From assembly GCF_020831365.1 (NCBI RefSeq), contig NZ_JAJHPV010000013.1:682001-746000 (forward strand): 64,000 nt of DNA. Direction: 5' to 3'. Every line of letters begins with the position of its first letter. Within the stretch, counting starts at the first letter, position 1. The position numbers and the translations under genes are program-made. Below the pieces are notes generated by a model that was given only the letters and a program-made list of their open reading frames with translations, did no database searches and was not told the origin of the DNA. This DNA is from Massilia agrisoli (GTDB taxonomy: Bacteria; Pseudomonadota; Gammaproteobacteria; Burkholderiales; Burkholderiaceae_D). This document shows, piece after piece, positions 1-7,341 of the stretch.

Positions 1-2
1 CG

Positions 3-26
3 CACTACGAGGGCCGCCAGCGATGA
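3..26 (+). CDS. 3' end of an upstream gene, possibly fumarylacetoacetate/fumarylpyruvate hydrolase (partial)
   Basis: Only the last seven codons (HYEGRQR) and a TGA stop at 24-26 lie in the window. The stop overlaps the maiA start codon as ATGA, the usual sign of translational coupling. The partner of maiA in aromatic degradation operons is normally a fumarylacetoacetate-hydrolase family enzyme, so that identity is inferred from context; the few residues visible cannot prove it. Confidence 0.4.
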   Translation, partial: HYEGRQR

Positions 27-670
27 AACTGTATACCTACTTCCGCAGCTCGGCGGCCTACCGCGTGCGCATCGCCCTGAACCTGAAGGGCCTGCCGTAC
101 GAGGCGGCGCCGGTGCACCTGCTGCGCAGCGGCGGCGAACAGCTGCAGCCGGCCTACCGCGCGGTCAATCCGGCCGCGATGATCCCTTCGCTGGCGCTGG
201 ATAACGGCGCCACCTTGACGCAGTCGATGGCGATCATCGAGTACCTCGACGAGGCCCACCCTGCAGTGCCGCTGCTGCCGGCCGACCCGCTCGGCCGCGC
301 GCGGGTGCGCGCGCTGGCGCTGACGGTGGCGTGCGACATCCACCCGCTCGGCAACCTGCGCGTGCTGAAATTCCTCGTGCACGAGCTGAAGGTGTCCGAC
401 GACGCCAAGGCCGCGTGGTCGCGCCACTGGATCACCGAGGGCTTCGTGGCGCTCGAAGCGATGCTTGCGGGCTCTCCGGAGACCGGGCGCTTTTGCCATG
501 GCGACACGCCGACCCTGGCCGACTGCTGCCTGGTGCCGCAGGTGTTTAACGCTTTGCGCTTCGAGGTCGACATGGCGCGTTTCCCGACCATCGCGCGCAT
601 CCATGCGGCGTGTAGCGAGCTCGATGCCTTCGCGGCCGCCCATCCGTCGAAACAGCCCGACTCGGAGTAA
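23..670 (+). CDS. maiA: maleylacetoacetate (or maleylpyruvate) isomerase, zeta-class GST
   Basis: This 215-residue cytoplasmic enzyme should isomerise maleylacetoacetate to fumarylacetoacetate with glutathione, in the tyrosine/homogentisate route, or maleylpyruvate in the gentisate route. The N-terminal thioredoxin-fold half carries the zeta-class signature SSAAYRVRIALNLKG at about residues 9-23; the rest is the helical GST C-terminal domain. Length matches the family (210-220). The ATG overlaps the stop of the preceding gene, which indicates an operon entering from the left. The two substrate alternatives cannot be separated without the upstream genes. Confidence 0.88.
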   Translation: MKLYTYFRSSAAYRVRIALNLKGLPYEAAPVHLLRSGGEQLQPAYRAVNPAAMIPSLALDNGATLTQSMAIIEYLDEAHPAVPLLPADPLGRARVRALALTVACDIHPLGNLRVLKFLVHELKVSDDAKAAWSRHWITEGFVALEAMLAGSPETGRFCHGDTPTLADCCLVPQVFNALRFEVDMARFPTIARIHAACSELDAFAAAHPSKQPDSE

Positions 671-708
671 GCCAGCCGGCCGATTTTGGCCTCGCAGCCT
701 GAGTGTTT

Positions 709-722
709 TTGATGTGCATCAA
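709..722. promoter_or_regulatory. FNR/Anr-type box upstream of uspA
   Basis: TTGATGTGCATCAA is a perfect match to the FNR/Anr consensus TTGAT-N4-ATCAA. It lies about 66 nt before the uspA start; a possible -10 (TAAAGT, 751-756) follows at roughly the spacing of an FNR-activated promoter. Universal stress genes are frequent FNR/Anr targets. Regulation is inferred from the site only. Confidence 0.7.
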
Positions 723-787
723 GGCCGCCGCCCCCCTCGCAGGATCACACTAAAGTCATCCGCAACAACAACGACGAGGGGAAGTCC

Positions 788-1225
788 ATGTTCAAGCATA
801 TTTTGCTGCCGACCGACGGGTCGGCCAGTTCGGATCTTGCCGTCCAGGCCGCCGTGCAACTTGCACGGGACATGGGGGCGAGGGTGACTGGGTTGCATGT
901 TGTGCCGCCTTTCCATACCTTTACCTATCGTGTCGACATGATCGAAGACACCGAGGACCAGTACGAAAAGGAAAGCGAAGCGCTCGCTCGCAAGGTGTTG
1001 CTGACCATCGAGAACCTCGCGCAGGAGTGCGGGGTGCCCTGCGATACGGTCATTGTGCGGTCCGATGACGTCCATGACGCCATCATCGAGACGGCCAGGG
1101 ACCGGCAATGCGACCTGATCGCCATGGCCTCGCACGGGCGGCGCGGGGTGCGCGGCCTGTTGCTGGGAAGCGAAACCCAAAAGGTGCTGACCCACAGCCT
1201 GATACCGGTGCTGGTCTACCGGTAG
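788..1225 (+). CDS. universal stress protein, UspA family
   Basis: This is a single-domain 145-residue Usp protein. It begins with the typical MFKHILLPTDGS strand and ends with the nucleotide-binding segment SHGRRG...LLLGSE and the final strand PVLVYR. Such small cytoplasmic proteins bind ATP or AMP as dimers and help survival in oxygen limitation, starvation or other stress. A purine-rich ribosome site (GAGGGGAAG) precedes the ATG. The FNR-type box 66 nt upstream suggests induction under low oxygen. The next gene starts 5 nt after the stop, so the two are probably co-transcribed. Confidence 0.93.
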   Translation: MFKHILLPTDGSASSDLAVQAAVQLARDMGARVTGLHVVPPFHTFTYRVDMIEDTEDQYEKESEALARKVLLTIENLAQECGVPCDTVIVRSDDVHDAIIETARDRQCDLIAMASHGRRGVRGLLLGSETQKVLTHSLIPVLVYR

Positions 1226-1230
1226 CCTCC

Positions 1231-1818
1231 ATGGCAAAGCGCATACTGTTGATCCAGGGACACCCCGACCCGAGCCTCAAGCACCTCTGTCATACGCTTG
1301 AGGACGCTTATGCAAAGGGCGCCTTGGAGGCAGGCCATCAGTTGCGGCACGTCCGCGTCGCCGAGCTCGACTTTCCGCTGTTGCGCACGCAACACGACTG
1401 GGAACATGGCGTCCTGCCCGCAACGCTGCAACAGGCGCAGGATGACCTTGGCTGGTGCGAGCACCTGGTGCTGATCTTCCCGCTCTGGCTGGGCGACATG
1501 CCTGCGCTGCTGAAAGGCTTCCTGGAGCAGGTGGCGCGCCCCGGCTTCGCCTTCCACGGGGAGGCGAAGAATCCGCTGAAGGAAAAAGCGCTGAAAGGTC
1601 GCTCGGCCCGCATCGTCGTGACGATGGGCATGCCGGCACTGGTCTACCGCTGGTATTTCATGGCGCACAGCATCAAGTCGCTAGAACGCAATATCCTGGG
1701 ATTTGTGGGGATTTCGCCGGTGCGCGAAACCTTGTTCGGCCTGGCAGGCAATGCCAACCACGACAAGATGGACCGCTGGATTGGCAAGATGGAAGAACTG
1801 GGCCGCCACGCGGCCTAG
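1231..1818 (+). CDS. NAD(P)H-dependent FMN oxidoreductase, flavodoxin-2 fold (quinone reductase-like)
   Basis: The 195-residue protein starts at the ATG just after uspA, with the flavodoxin-like N-terminus ILLIQGHPDPS. The central segment FPLWLGDMPALLKGFLEQV and the later VTMGMP are typical of the MdaB/KefF/NQO1 family, which reduce quinones by two electrons using NAD(P)H and bound FMN. The exact substrate is unknown. Placement 5 nt behind uspA suggests shared, possibly FNR-dependent, expression and a redox-stress role. A short hairpin (TTGCGCCG...CGGCGCAA, 1824-1846) follows the gene and lies between it and the convergent CBS gene. Confidence 0.88.
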   Translation: MAKRILLIQGHPDPSLKHLCHTLEDAYAKGALEAGHQLRHVRVAELDFPLLRTQHDWEHGVLPATLQQAQDDLGWCEHLVLIFPLWLGDMPALLKGFLEQVARPGFAFHGEAKNPLKEKALKGRSARIVVTMGMPALVYRWYFMAHSIKSLERNILGFVGISPVRETLFGLAGNANHDKMDRWIGKMEELGRHAA

Positions 1819-1823
1819 CAAAC

Positions 1824-1846
1824 TTGCGCCGCGCAGGGCGGCGCAA
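1824..1846. terminator. stem-loop between convergent genes
   Basis: Arms TTGCGCCG (1824-1831) and CGGCGCAA (1839-1846) enclose a 7-nt loop. It sits between two convergent genes and could end transcription from either side, but there is no clear T-run, so intrinsic termination is uncertain. Confidence 0.35.
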
Positions 1847-1866
1847 ACCTGCTTGCTCCGTGCTGC

Positions 1867-2310
1867 TTAGTTCAGCTTGGCGCGGCTGCCTTCGGAAGGC
1901 GCCGAGATTTCTTCCAGCGCTTCATCGGTGGTGCCGGCGTGGCGCACGGCAAAGTCGCCCAGCGACACGATGCCCACCAGCGAATGCGATGCCTGGTCAA
2001 CGACCGGTACGCGGCGGATCTGCGAGTCGCCCATTTCGCGCAGCACTTCGTCGACCGACTGCGACTCGTAGCAGGTGCGAACCTGCGGGCTCATCACGTC
2101 GCCGACGCGGGTCGTCTCCGGCGCCTGGCCCTTGGCGGTCGAGCGGATCGTGATGTCGCGGTCGGTGATCATGCCGACCAGCTTCGGGCCGTCGCATACC
2201 GGCAGCGAGCCGACATTGAGCTCATCCATCATTTGTGCCGCGCGGCGCACGGTTTCTTCTGGAGAAATGTTCTTTACGTCGCGGGTCATTACTTCTGAAA
2301 CTGTTTGCAT
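1867..2310 (-). CDS. CBS-pair domain protein
   Basis: The 147-residue protein is almost entirely two CBS motifs: the first around residues 1-65 (VSEVMTRDVKNISPEETVRRAA...GMITDRDI) and the second around residues 70-130 (VGDVMSPQVRTCYESQSVDEVL...GIVSLGDFA). Stand-alone CBS pairs bind adenosyl nucleotides and sense energy state. The start is set at 2310 because GGAGGT lies 5 nt upstream; in-frame ATGs at 2322 and 2331 are less well placed. Genes of this type often neighbour stress functions, consistent with uspA nearby. The partner protein is unknown. Confidence 0.9.
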   Translation of the reverse strand: MQTVSEVMTRDVKNISPEETVRRAAQMMDELNVGSLPVCDGPKLVGMITDRDITIRSTAKGQAPETTRVGDVMSPQVRTCYESQSVDEVLREMGDSQIRRVPVVDQASHSLVGIVSLGDFAVRHAGTTDEALEEISAPSEGSRAKLN

Positions 2311-2483
2311 CTGAACCTCCATTACTGACAATAGACATATGAACCGGTGGTGACCGGTCCTCCGTATGATGTTGTCATAATGCCTTGATTTTTAAAAAAC
2401 TGACGCTTGCTTGAAATCGCCTGTGCGCAGGGTGGGGGAGCAGCCTTGCGCTACAATCCCCGCTTTCCATCGCCTTGCCCCCA

Positions 2484-3272
2484 ATGCCAGAAAACCTCGT
2501 TCCCCCATCCCTGCTCGATGCCTTGTCGCTCGCCCACCCGTCGTGGCGGCCGCACCTGCTGAAAGGGCTGGAAGCGGTCGCGCGCGCCAACCCCGCCTAC
2601 CTGCCTGCGCTGGCCGCGCACGACTACCTGCCGACGCAGCAACGGATCTTTGCCGCCTTCGCCCAGCCGCTGGCCGAGGTGCGCTACGTACTGGTGGGGG
2701 AGGGGCCGTACCCGCGCGCCGAGAGCGCGACCGGCGTGTGCTTCATGGATGGGGCCGTTGGCAGCCTGTGGTGCGCCACCGGATTATCCAAGACGGTGAA
2801 CCGGGCCACGTCGCTGCGCAACTTCATGAAAATGCTGCTGGTGGCTGACGGCCAGCTCGATGGCGCCAGCACCGGCGGGGCGGCAATGCAGCCGGTCGCA
2901 GAACGCGCGCTGTCCAGCGGAGGAATTGTTACGCTGGCGCAGTTGCAGGACAACCTGACCCGCCATGGCTTCCTGCTGCTCAACGCGGCGCTGGTATTCC
3001 GCCCGCACGTCAAGCCTGTGGTCGATGCACGCGCGTGGCTGCCTTTCCTGCAAACAGTGCTTGCCGCGCTGGCTGACAATGTGCAGCCGGCGCCGACGCT
3101 CGTCCTGTGGGGAAAAATCGCCGAACAGCTCAAGCAGCTCCCGGAAACGGCGCGCTTCCCGCAAGTATGTTCCGAGCATCCTTACAACCTGTCCTTCATC
3201 AACCATGCAGGAATGCAAGAACTGTTCGGACCGATGCGGCTGCTGCAGGCGGGCAAGCCGCCTGCGCAGTAA
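2484..3272 (+). CDS. uracil-DNA glycosylase-like protein with altered catalytic motifs
   Basis: The 262-residue protein follows the layout of family-1 uracil-DNA glycosylases: a motif GEGPYPR (canonical GQDPYH) then GVCFMDG (canonical GLCFS), LLLNAALVF in the middle, LVLWGKIAEQL, and HPYNLSF near the C-terminus (canonical HPSPLS). The catalytic Asp of motif A is Gly here, although the His of the C-terminal motif is kept. It may be a non-catalytic or altered-specificity paralogue, so the symbol ung is not assigned. The ATG at 2484 is preferred over an in-frame TTG at 2475. It converges with the protease gene. Confidence 0.8.
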   Translation: MPENLVPPSLLDALSLAHPSWRPHLLKGLEAVARANPAYLPALAAHDYLPTQQRIFAAFAQPLAEVRYVLVGEGPYPRAESATGVCFMDGAVGSLWCATGLSKTVNRATSLRNFMKMLLVADGQLDGASTGGAAMQPVAERALSSGGIVTLAQLQDNLTRHGFLLLNAALVFRPHVKPVVDARAWLPFLQTVLAALADNVQPAPTLVLWGKIAEQLKQLPETARFPQVCSEHPYNLSFINHAGMQELFGPMRLLQAGKPPAQ

Positions 3273-3287
3273 GGCCGCGATGAACGC

Positions 3288-4427
3288 TTAGTTGCAGTTG
3301 CCCGGGCGTGCGCAGATCTGGTTCCAGATCTGCACCCAGCGGCTGTCCGGGACCGACGCGCCCTGGACCTTCGGATCGGCGCTGATGTAGCCGTAGGAAG
3401 TCACCCCCACCACGCGGTTCTGCGCGGTATTCGACCCGCTGCCGCCGCCGCTGGCCAGTACGGCGAAGTTCTGCACCCACGGTCCGCCGCTCGATCCGCC
3501 GCGCGCATCCGAGCCGTACTCGACGTTGTTCGGCGAGGTCGGCCGGTAGCTGTGGCTCGTCACATTCTGCATTTTCTGGCAGCTGTCCAGGTTGCACGGA
3601 TAGCCGAGCTTGGAGGTGTGGTTGGCATTCAGGCGTCCCGTCTCCCAGCCCAGCCAGCCGGTGACATTGCCCAGTTTGGTCAATGGCCCGCCGGTCGTCA
3701 TTGCCTGGTCGGCAAATTCGATCATCGCGTAATCCGCTGCGTTGGGCACGCCGCCGCCACCGCTGGCCCAGGTGCCGGTCGTGATCACATAGCGCCAGTT
3801 CCACGATTTAAATGGCGCGACCCCGTCGCGGAAGGACGGCACGAACACGAAGTTGTCGTGGAAGCCGCTGGCGTCTCCGCTGTGCACGCAGTGGCCGGCG
3901 GTGGACACCACCCGCCGCTGGATCACCGAGGCCGAACAGACGTAGGGCGAGCCATTGATCGAGAAGAACAGCTTGCCGATGGTGCGGTAGGGATAGGCGC
4001 GGTCGGCCGAGAATCCCGCGCTTGACCCAGTGAAAATCGGAAACACCCGGGTGCTTGTGTAGGGCGCGTTGAAGGTGCCGTTCGCCTGGGGCTCCACCTC
4101 GCCGTCGAGCAGGCCCTTTCGCTGTGCGTCGTACAGCCGCTGCTCGCGGGGCGCCGACTTGATCGAGGGCGCTTGCGCATCGCTGCTTTCCGGCTTGGAC
4201 GCTGGTTGCGGCGGCGCGGATTCCTGCTTCACTTCGCCAGCTTTGGGCGTCGGCAGCGGCAGGGGCTTGGCGGCCTTGAACCGGTCGGCTGTCCAGTACT
4301 CCGCGGCGCGCCTGGCGTCGGGGTTTTCCTTGCTCACGGGTTGGTCGGTTTGTGCCATGGCCGGCGCCGCTGCAAGCAGGGCAATGGCCTGGACGGTCGC
4401 GCATAAGACGGGAGTTGGATGTTTCAT
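3288..4427 (-). CDS. secreted trypsin-like serine protease
   Basis: This 379-residue protein has a Sec signal peptide (MKHPTPVLCATVQAIALLAAAPAMAQ), a Pro/Lys-rich propeptide-like stretch to about residue 135, and a chymotrypsin-fold domain. The triad is visible as TAGHCVH (His), ADYAMIEF (Asp) and GGSSGGPW (Ser); the usual GDSGGP is GSSGGP here. Several cysteines in the C-terminal third (CNLDSC; CARPGNC) may form disulfides in the periplasm or outside. It probably acts on extracellular protein; the substrate is unknown. It stands alone, with about 200 nt of upstream non-coding DNA. Confidence 0.88.
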   Translation of the reverse strand: MKHPTPVLCATVQAIALLAAAPAMAQTDQPVSKENPDARRAAEYWTADRFKAAKPLPLPTPKAGEVKQESAPPQPASKPESSDAQAPSIKSAPREQRLYDAQRKGLLDGEVEPQANGTFNAPYTSTRVFPIFTGSSAGFSADRAYPYRTIGKLFFSINGSPYVCSASVIQRRVVSTAGHCVHSGDASGFHDNFVFVPSFRDGVAPFKSWNWRYVITTGTWASGGGGVPNAADYAMIEFADQAMTTGGPLTKLGNVTGWLGWETGRLNANHTSKLGYPCNLDSCQKMQNVTSHSYRPTSPNNVEYGSDARGGSSGGPWVQNFAVLASGGGSGSNTAQNRVVGVTSYGYISADPKVQGASVPDSRWVQIWNQICARPGNCN

Positions 4428-4631
4428 GTCATCCTCGCAAACGTGGGGCGGATTACTGGATTAGACCAGTGGGGTGTCGAAGAGATTTGACCATGAGCCT
4501 CGATCGAGGCTAACTGTAGAGCTCGGCTACAGGTCGATATTAGCGGTGGCGCCCGACGCCGGGGGGCGTGATCTGGCGCGCGCCTGACGAAGGTCAAGCC
4601 GGACTGGTGATAGGAACAAGCCGCCTTGCGC

Positions 4632-5534
4632 TTAGTGTTGCTGGGCCTGCTCCAGCAACCAGCCGCTGAGGGCTTTGATCTTGGCATCTTGCAGGTGCTG
4701 GCGGGGGCAGACGATCCAGAAGGCGTAGGGATTGTCCAGCTCGAGGGCGAGCGGCTTGACCAGCCGCCCGCTGGCCAGGTCGGTTTCCACCAGCGGCGCC
4801 GGCGCGAGCGCGACGCCATGGCCGGCCTGGGCTGCCTCCAGCGCCATATACACGCTGCTAAACCGCGGTCCGCGGTCGGCATCGACGTCGCCCACGCTGG
4901 CGGCCCGGAGCCAGTCGCGCCAGTGCGGCGGCTTGCCAGCCAGTTCGGACGTTCCGTCGTGAATCAGGGTGTGCTTGCGCAGGTCGGCAGGCTTGTCGAG
5001 CGGGATCTTCGCGAGCAGGGCAGGACTGCAAACCGGGAACACATTGGCCTGCATCCAGAAGCGCGCGTGAAGTCCCGGATATTTGCCGCGGCCGTAACGC
5101 AAGGCCAGGTCGGTATTGCCGGACTAGAAATCAACCAGGCCGTCCTCCACGTCCAGCCTGACCGCCCATTGCGGATGGCGCGCTTCGAAGGCGGGCAAGC
5201 GTGCCGCCAGCCACTTGCCTGCCAGCGAAGGCATGGCGCTAATGTTGATGACGGCGCGCGCGCGATGGACTTCAGGGTCGAGCGCCTGGTCGAGGCGCGC
5301 AAAGATATCCCTTAGCTTCAGCGCGAGCGTGGTACCCGCATCGGTCAGTTCGACCGCGCGGTTCAAACGCACGAACAGTGCCAGCCCCAGGTACTCCTCC
5401 AGCCGCTTGACCTGGTGACTGATGGCCGTCGGCGTCACATTCAATTCGTTAGCCGCCTTGAGGAAACTCTTGTGGCGCGCGGCTGCCTCGAAACTACGGG
5501 CGGCGATCAGGGGCGGATTGGGCCTGGCGGTCAT
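4632..5534 (-). pseudogene. LysR-family regulator (GcvA-like), interrupted by one in-frame TAG
   Basis: Codons 1-136 encode a LysR winged-helix DNA-binding domain (LIAARSFEAAARHKSFLKAA, then AISHQVKRLEEYLG) and the start of the effector domain. At 5124-5126 a TAG follows ...GLVDF; the same frame then continues with SGNTDLALRYGRGKYPGL to a normal end at 4632. Reading through the stop gives a 300-residue protein, the usual LysR length, so this is a single nonsense change rather than a truncated family member. The gene is divergent from the hydrolase at 5670, which was probably its target. Sequencing error remains possible. Confidence 0.88.
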
Positions 5535-5669
5535 CGGGATTCCAAACTAGGAGAGGGACGGCCGTTATGATAAATCAGATTACTTTTATTCACCTGACAA
5601 GCAAAAGCTTTCGTTTGTCGCAACAGTTCCGCCTGCCTAAGATGACGACATCTCAAAGGGGGAACCACC

Positions 5670-6584
5670 ATGCGCATCGAACAAATCGACACCGACATCC
5701 TGCTATTTACCGGCGACGCCTGCGAATCGCTGGCGACCGCTTTCATTGACAGCGAGCGCGTCTTGCTGGTCGACGCATTGGCCAGCGACGCGGACGCCCT
5801 GGCCATGCGCGACCACCTCGAAGGCAAGCTGGGCAAAAAGGTGCACGCGATCGTGCTGACGCACGGCCACAGCGACCATCTGGCGGGCGTCAGGCTATTC
5901 CCCGGCGCCGAGGTGATCGCCCAACGCCTGTTCCTATACACCTTCATGGAAAAGCGTGACCGTCCCGCTGCAGACGACGCGGCATTCGTCGCGCCGGCCA
6001 TCGCCGTCGACCAGCAGATGACCCTGCCTTGGGGCCGCCACACGCTGGAGCTGTTTCACAGCCCGGGCAAGACCATGTGCTCGCTGGGCATCGACGTTGC
6101 CAGCGCCGACCTGCTGTTTGTGGCCGACAATATCGTCGGGAACATCGCGTATATCGGGGCCTCGGTGCCACAGCTCATCGACGAAGCGATCGCGCGCCTG
6201 CAACGGCGCGGCCGTAGCCGCATCATTCCAGGGCACATGGGATTGCAGGACCGGACCGCGCTATCCAACGCGCGCCACTACCTGGCCATGCTGGGCGCGC
6301 GGGTGAGCCAGGCGCGCGCCACCTCGCCGGACGCCGACGCGGCTGGCAAGATCCGCGCGATCGGCATCGGGGAATGCCTGGCCAGCAATCAAAAGGCCAC
6401 CCCGTTCGAACAGCATTGGCATGCGCAAAACCTGGAGATCATTATCGAACGCAAGCTGTTCGCGCTGGCCTATCGGGCGCCGGCGCCGGCCGAGGAAAGC
6501 CGTTTCGCTACGATCAAGCGTTGCTGCACGGTGCTGTCGACGATGATGGGGATGTTTGGTCAGCTGGCGCAGCGCGGTTTGTAG
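5670..6584 (+). CDS. metallo-beta-lactamase-fold hydrolase
   Basis: The 304-residue protein carries the MBL-fold metal motif THGHSDHLAG at about residues 69-78 and downstream metal ligands around HSPGKT and GHMG. Members include lactonases, glyoxalase-II-like thioesterases and other hydrolases; nothing here fixes the substrate. The start follows a strong ribosome site (AAAGGGGGAACC). It is divergent from the broken LysR gene, and LysR regulators commonly control the gene they face, so loss of the regulator could leave this gene constitutive or silent. Confidence 0.85.
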   Translation: MRIEQIDTDILLFTGDACESLATAFIDSERVLLVDALASDADALAMRDHLEGKLGKKVHAIVLTHGHSDHLAGVRLFPGAEVIAQRLFLYTFMEKRDRPAADDAAFVAPAIAVDQQMTLPWGRHTLELFHSPGKTMCSLGIDVASADLLFVADNIVGNIAYIGASVPQLIDEAIARLQRRGRSRIIPGHMGLQDRTALSNARHYLAMLGARVSQARATSPDADAAGKIRAIGIGECLASNQKATPFEQHWHAQNLEIIIERKLFALAYRAPAPAEESRFATIKRCCTVLSTMMGMFGQLAQRGL

Positions 6585-6640
6585 CTTGGCCAGTCAACAA
6601 TTCTGCGCGGCTTTGCAGCAAAAATGCTGCGCTGCAAACT

Positions 6641-6679
6641 GGGGTCCGTCCCCGGGGTCTGTCCCCGGGGACGGACCCC
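6641..6679. repeat. perfect inverted repeat, 17-bp arms
   Basis: GGGGTCCGTCCCCGGGG (6641-6657) is repeated as its exact reverse complement at 6663-6679 around a 5-nt loop TCTGT. It lies in the gap after the MBL-fold gene, just behind a smaller stem (GCAGC/GCTGC, about 6615-6630). It looks like a REP-type intergenic element and could also act as a terminator, though no T-run follows. Confidence 0.85.
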
Positions 6680-6743
6680 GACGTTGTTGGGCTTGCAGGA
6701 TGCGGAAAGAGGGGGCGCCGAGACAAAGGGTCCGGAATTTGAT

Positions 6744-6768
6744 ATACTTGACTAAATCGTTCAACTAA
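6744..6768 (+). promoter_or_regulatory. IscR type-1 operator in the isc promoter
   Basis: The 25-nt segment starting ATACTTGACT and ending TTCAACTAA closely fits the type-1 IscR consensus (ATA-SYYGACT half, W-rich centre, AGTCRRSTAT half), with about four deviations in the right half. It lies about 72 nt before iscR. In E. coli [2Fe-2S]-IscR binds such sites to repress its own operon, so autoregulation by cluster demand is expected here. Confidence 0.75.
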
Positions 6769-6839
6769 TACGCCTTTTCATAGTACACAAAAGGATATTT
6801 GCTGAAGCGAGGCAATATTTTAACATGACCGGGGTTGTG

Positions 6840-7322
6840 ATGCGTCTGACCACAAAAGGCCGTTTTGCTGTTACTGCGATGATCGATCTTGCCATGCGTC
6901 AAGGCAAAGGTCCCGTCACGCTGTCGGGCATCAGCCAGCGCCAGGCGATTTCGCTGTCCTATCTGGAACAATTGTTCGGCAAGCTGCGCCGCCATGCCAT
7001 CGTCGAGTCCATCCGTGGCCCGGGCGGCGGCTACAGTCTGGCCCGCGAGGCCGGCAAGGTAACGGTCGCCGACATCATCATCGCCGTCGATGAGCCGCTC
7101 GACGCCACCCAGTGCGGCGGCAAGGAAAACTGCCACGGCGCCGATGCCGCAACCGGCGCCCGCTGCATGACCCACGAGCTGTGGGCCACCTTGAATGAGA
7201 AGATGGTCGACTACCTCGACTCCGTGTCGCTGCAAGACCTGGTCGACCAGCAGAAGCAAAAGAGCGCCGAACAAAACGTCGTGGTGATGCACCGCAACAA
7301 CGTGGCTGTCGGCCAAAACTGA
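6840..7322 (+). CDS. iscR: Fe-S cluster-sensing transcriptional regulator IscR
   Basis: This Rrf2-family winged-helix protein has 160 residues from MRLTTKGRF; an in-frame ATG at 6825 would add five residues. It represses the isc operon when carrying a [2Fe-2S] cluster. The cluster ligands are Cys92, Cys98, Cys109 and His112. The spacing Cys98-Cys109 is five residues longer than the usual six seen in E. coli (Cys98-Cys104). It is the first gene of the isc operon, behind a type-1 IscR site, and iscS starts 19 nt after its stop. Confidence 0.95.
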   Translation: MRLTTKGRFAVTAMIDLAMRQGKGPVTLSGISQRQAISLSYLEQLFGKLRRHAIVESIRGPGGGYSLAREAGKVTVADIIIAVDEPLDATQCGGKENCHGADAATGARCMTHELWATLNEKMVDYLDSVSLQDLVDQQKQKSAEQNVVVMHRNNVAVGQN

Positions 7323-7341
7323 AGCATATTGGAGTAATTTG

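Noticed and set aside
5124-5126. In-frame TAG considered as recoding (pyrrolysine or read-through)
   Set aside because: No recoding element or relevant machinery is seen and LysR proteins are not known to use it; a nonsense mutation or sequencing error is simpler.
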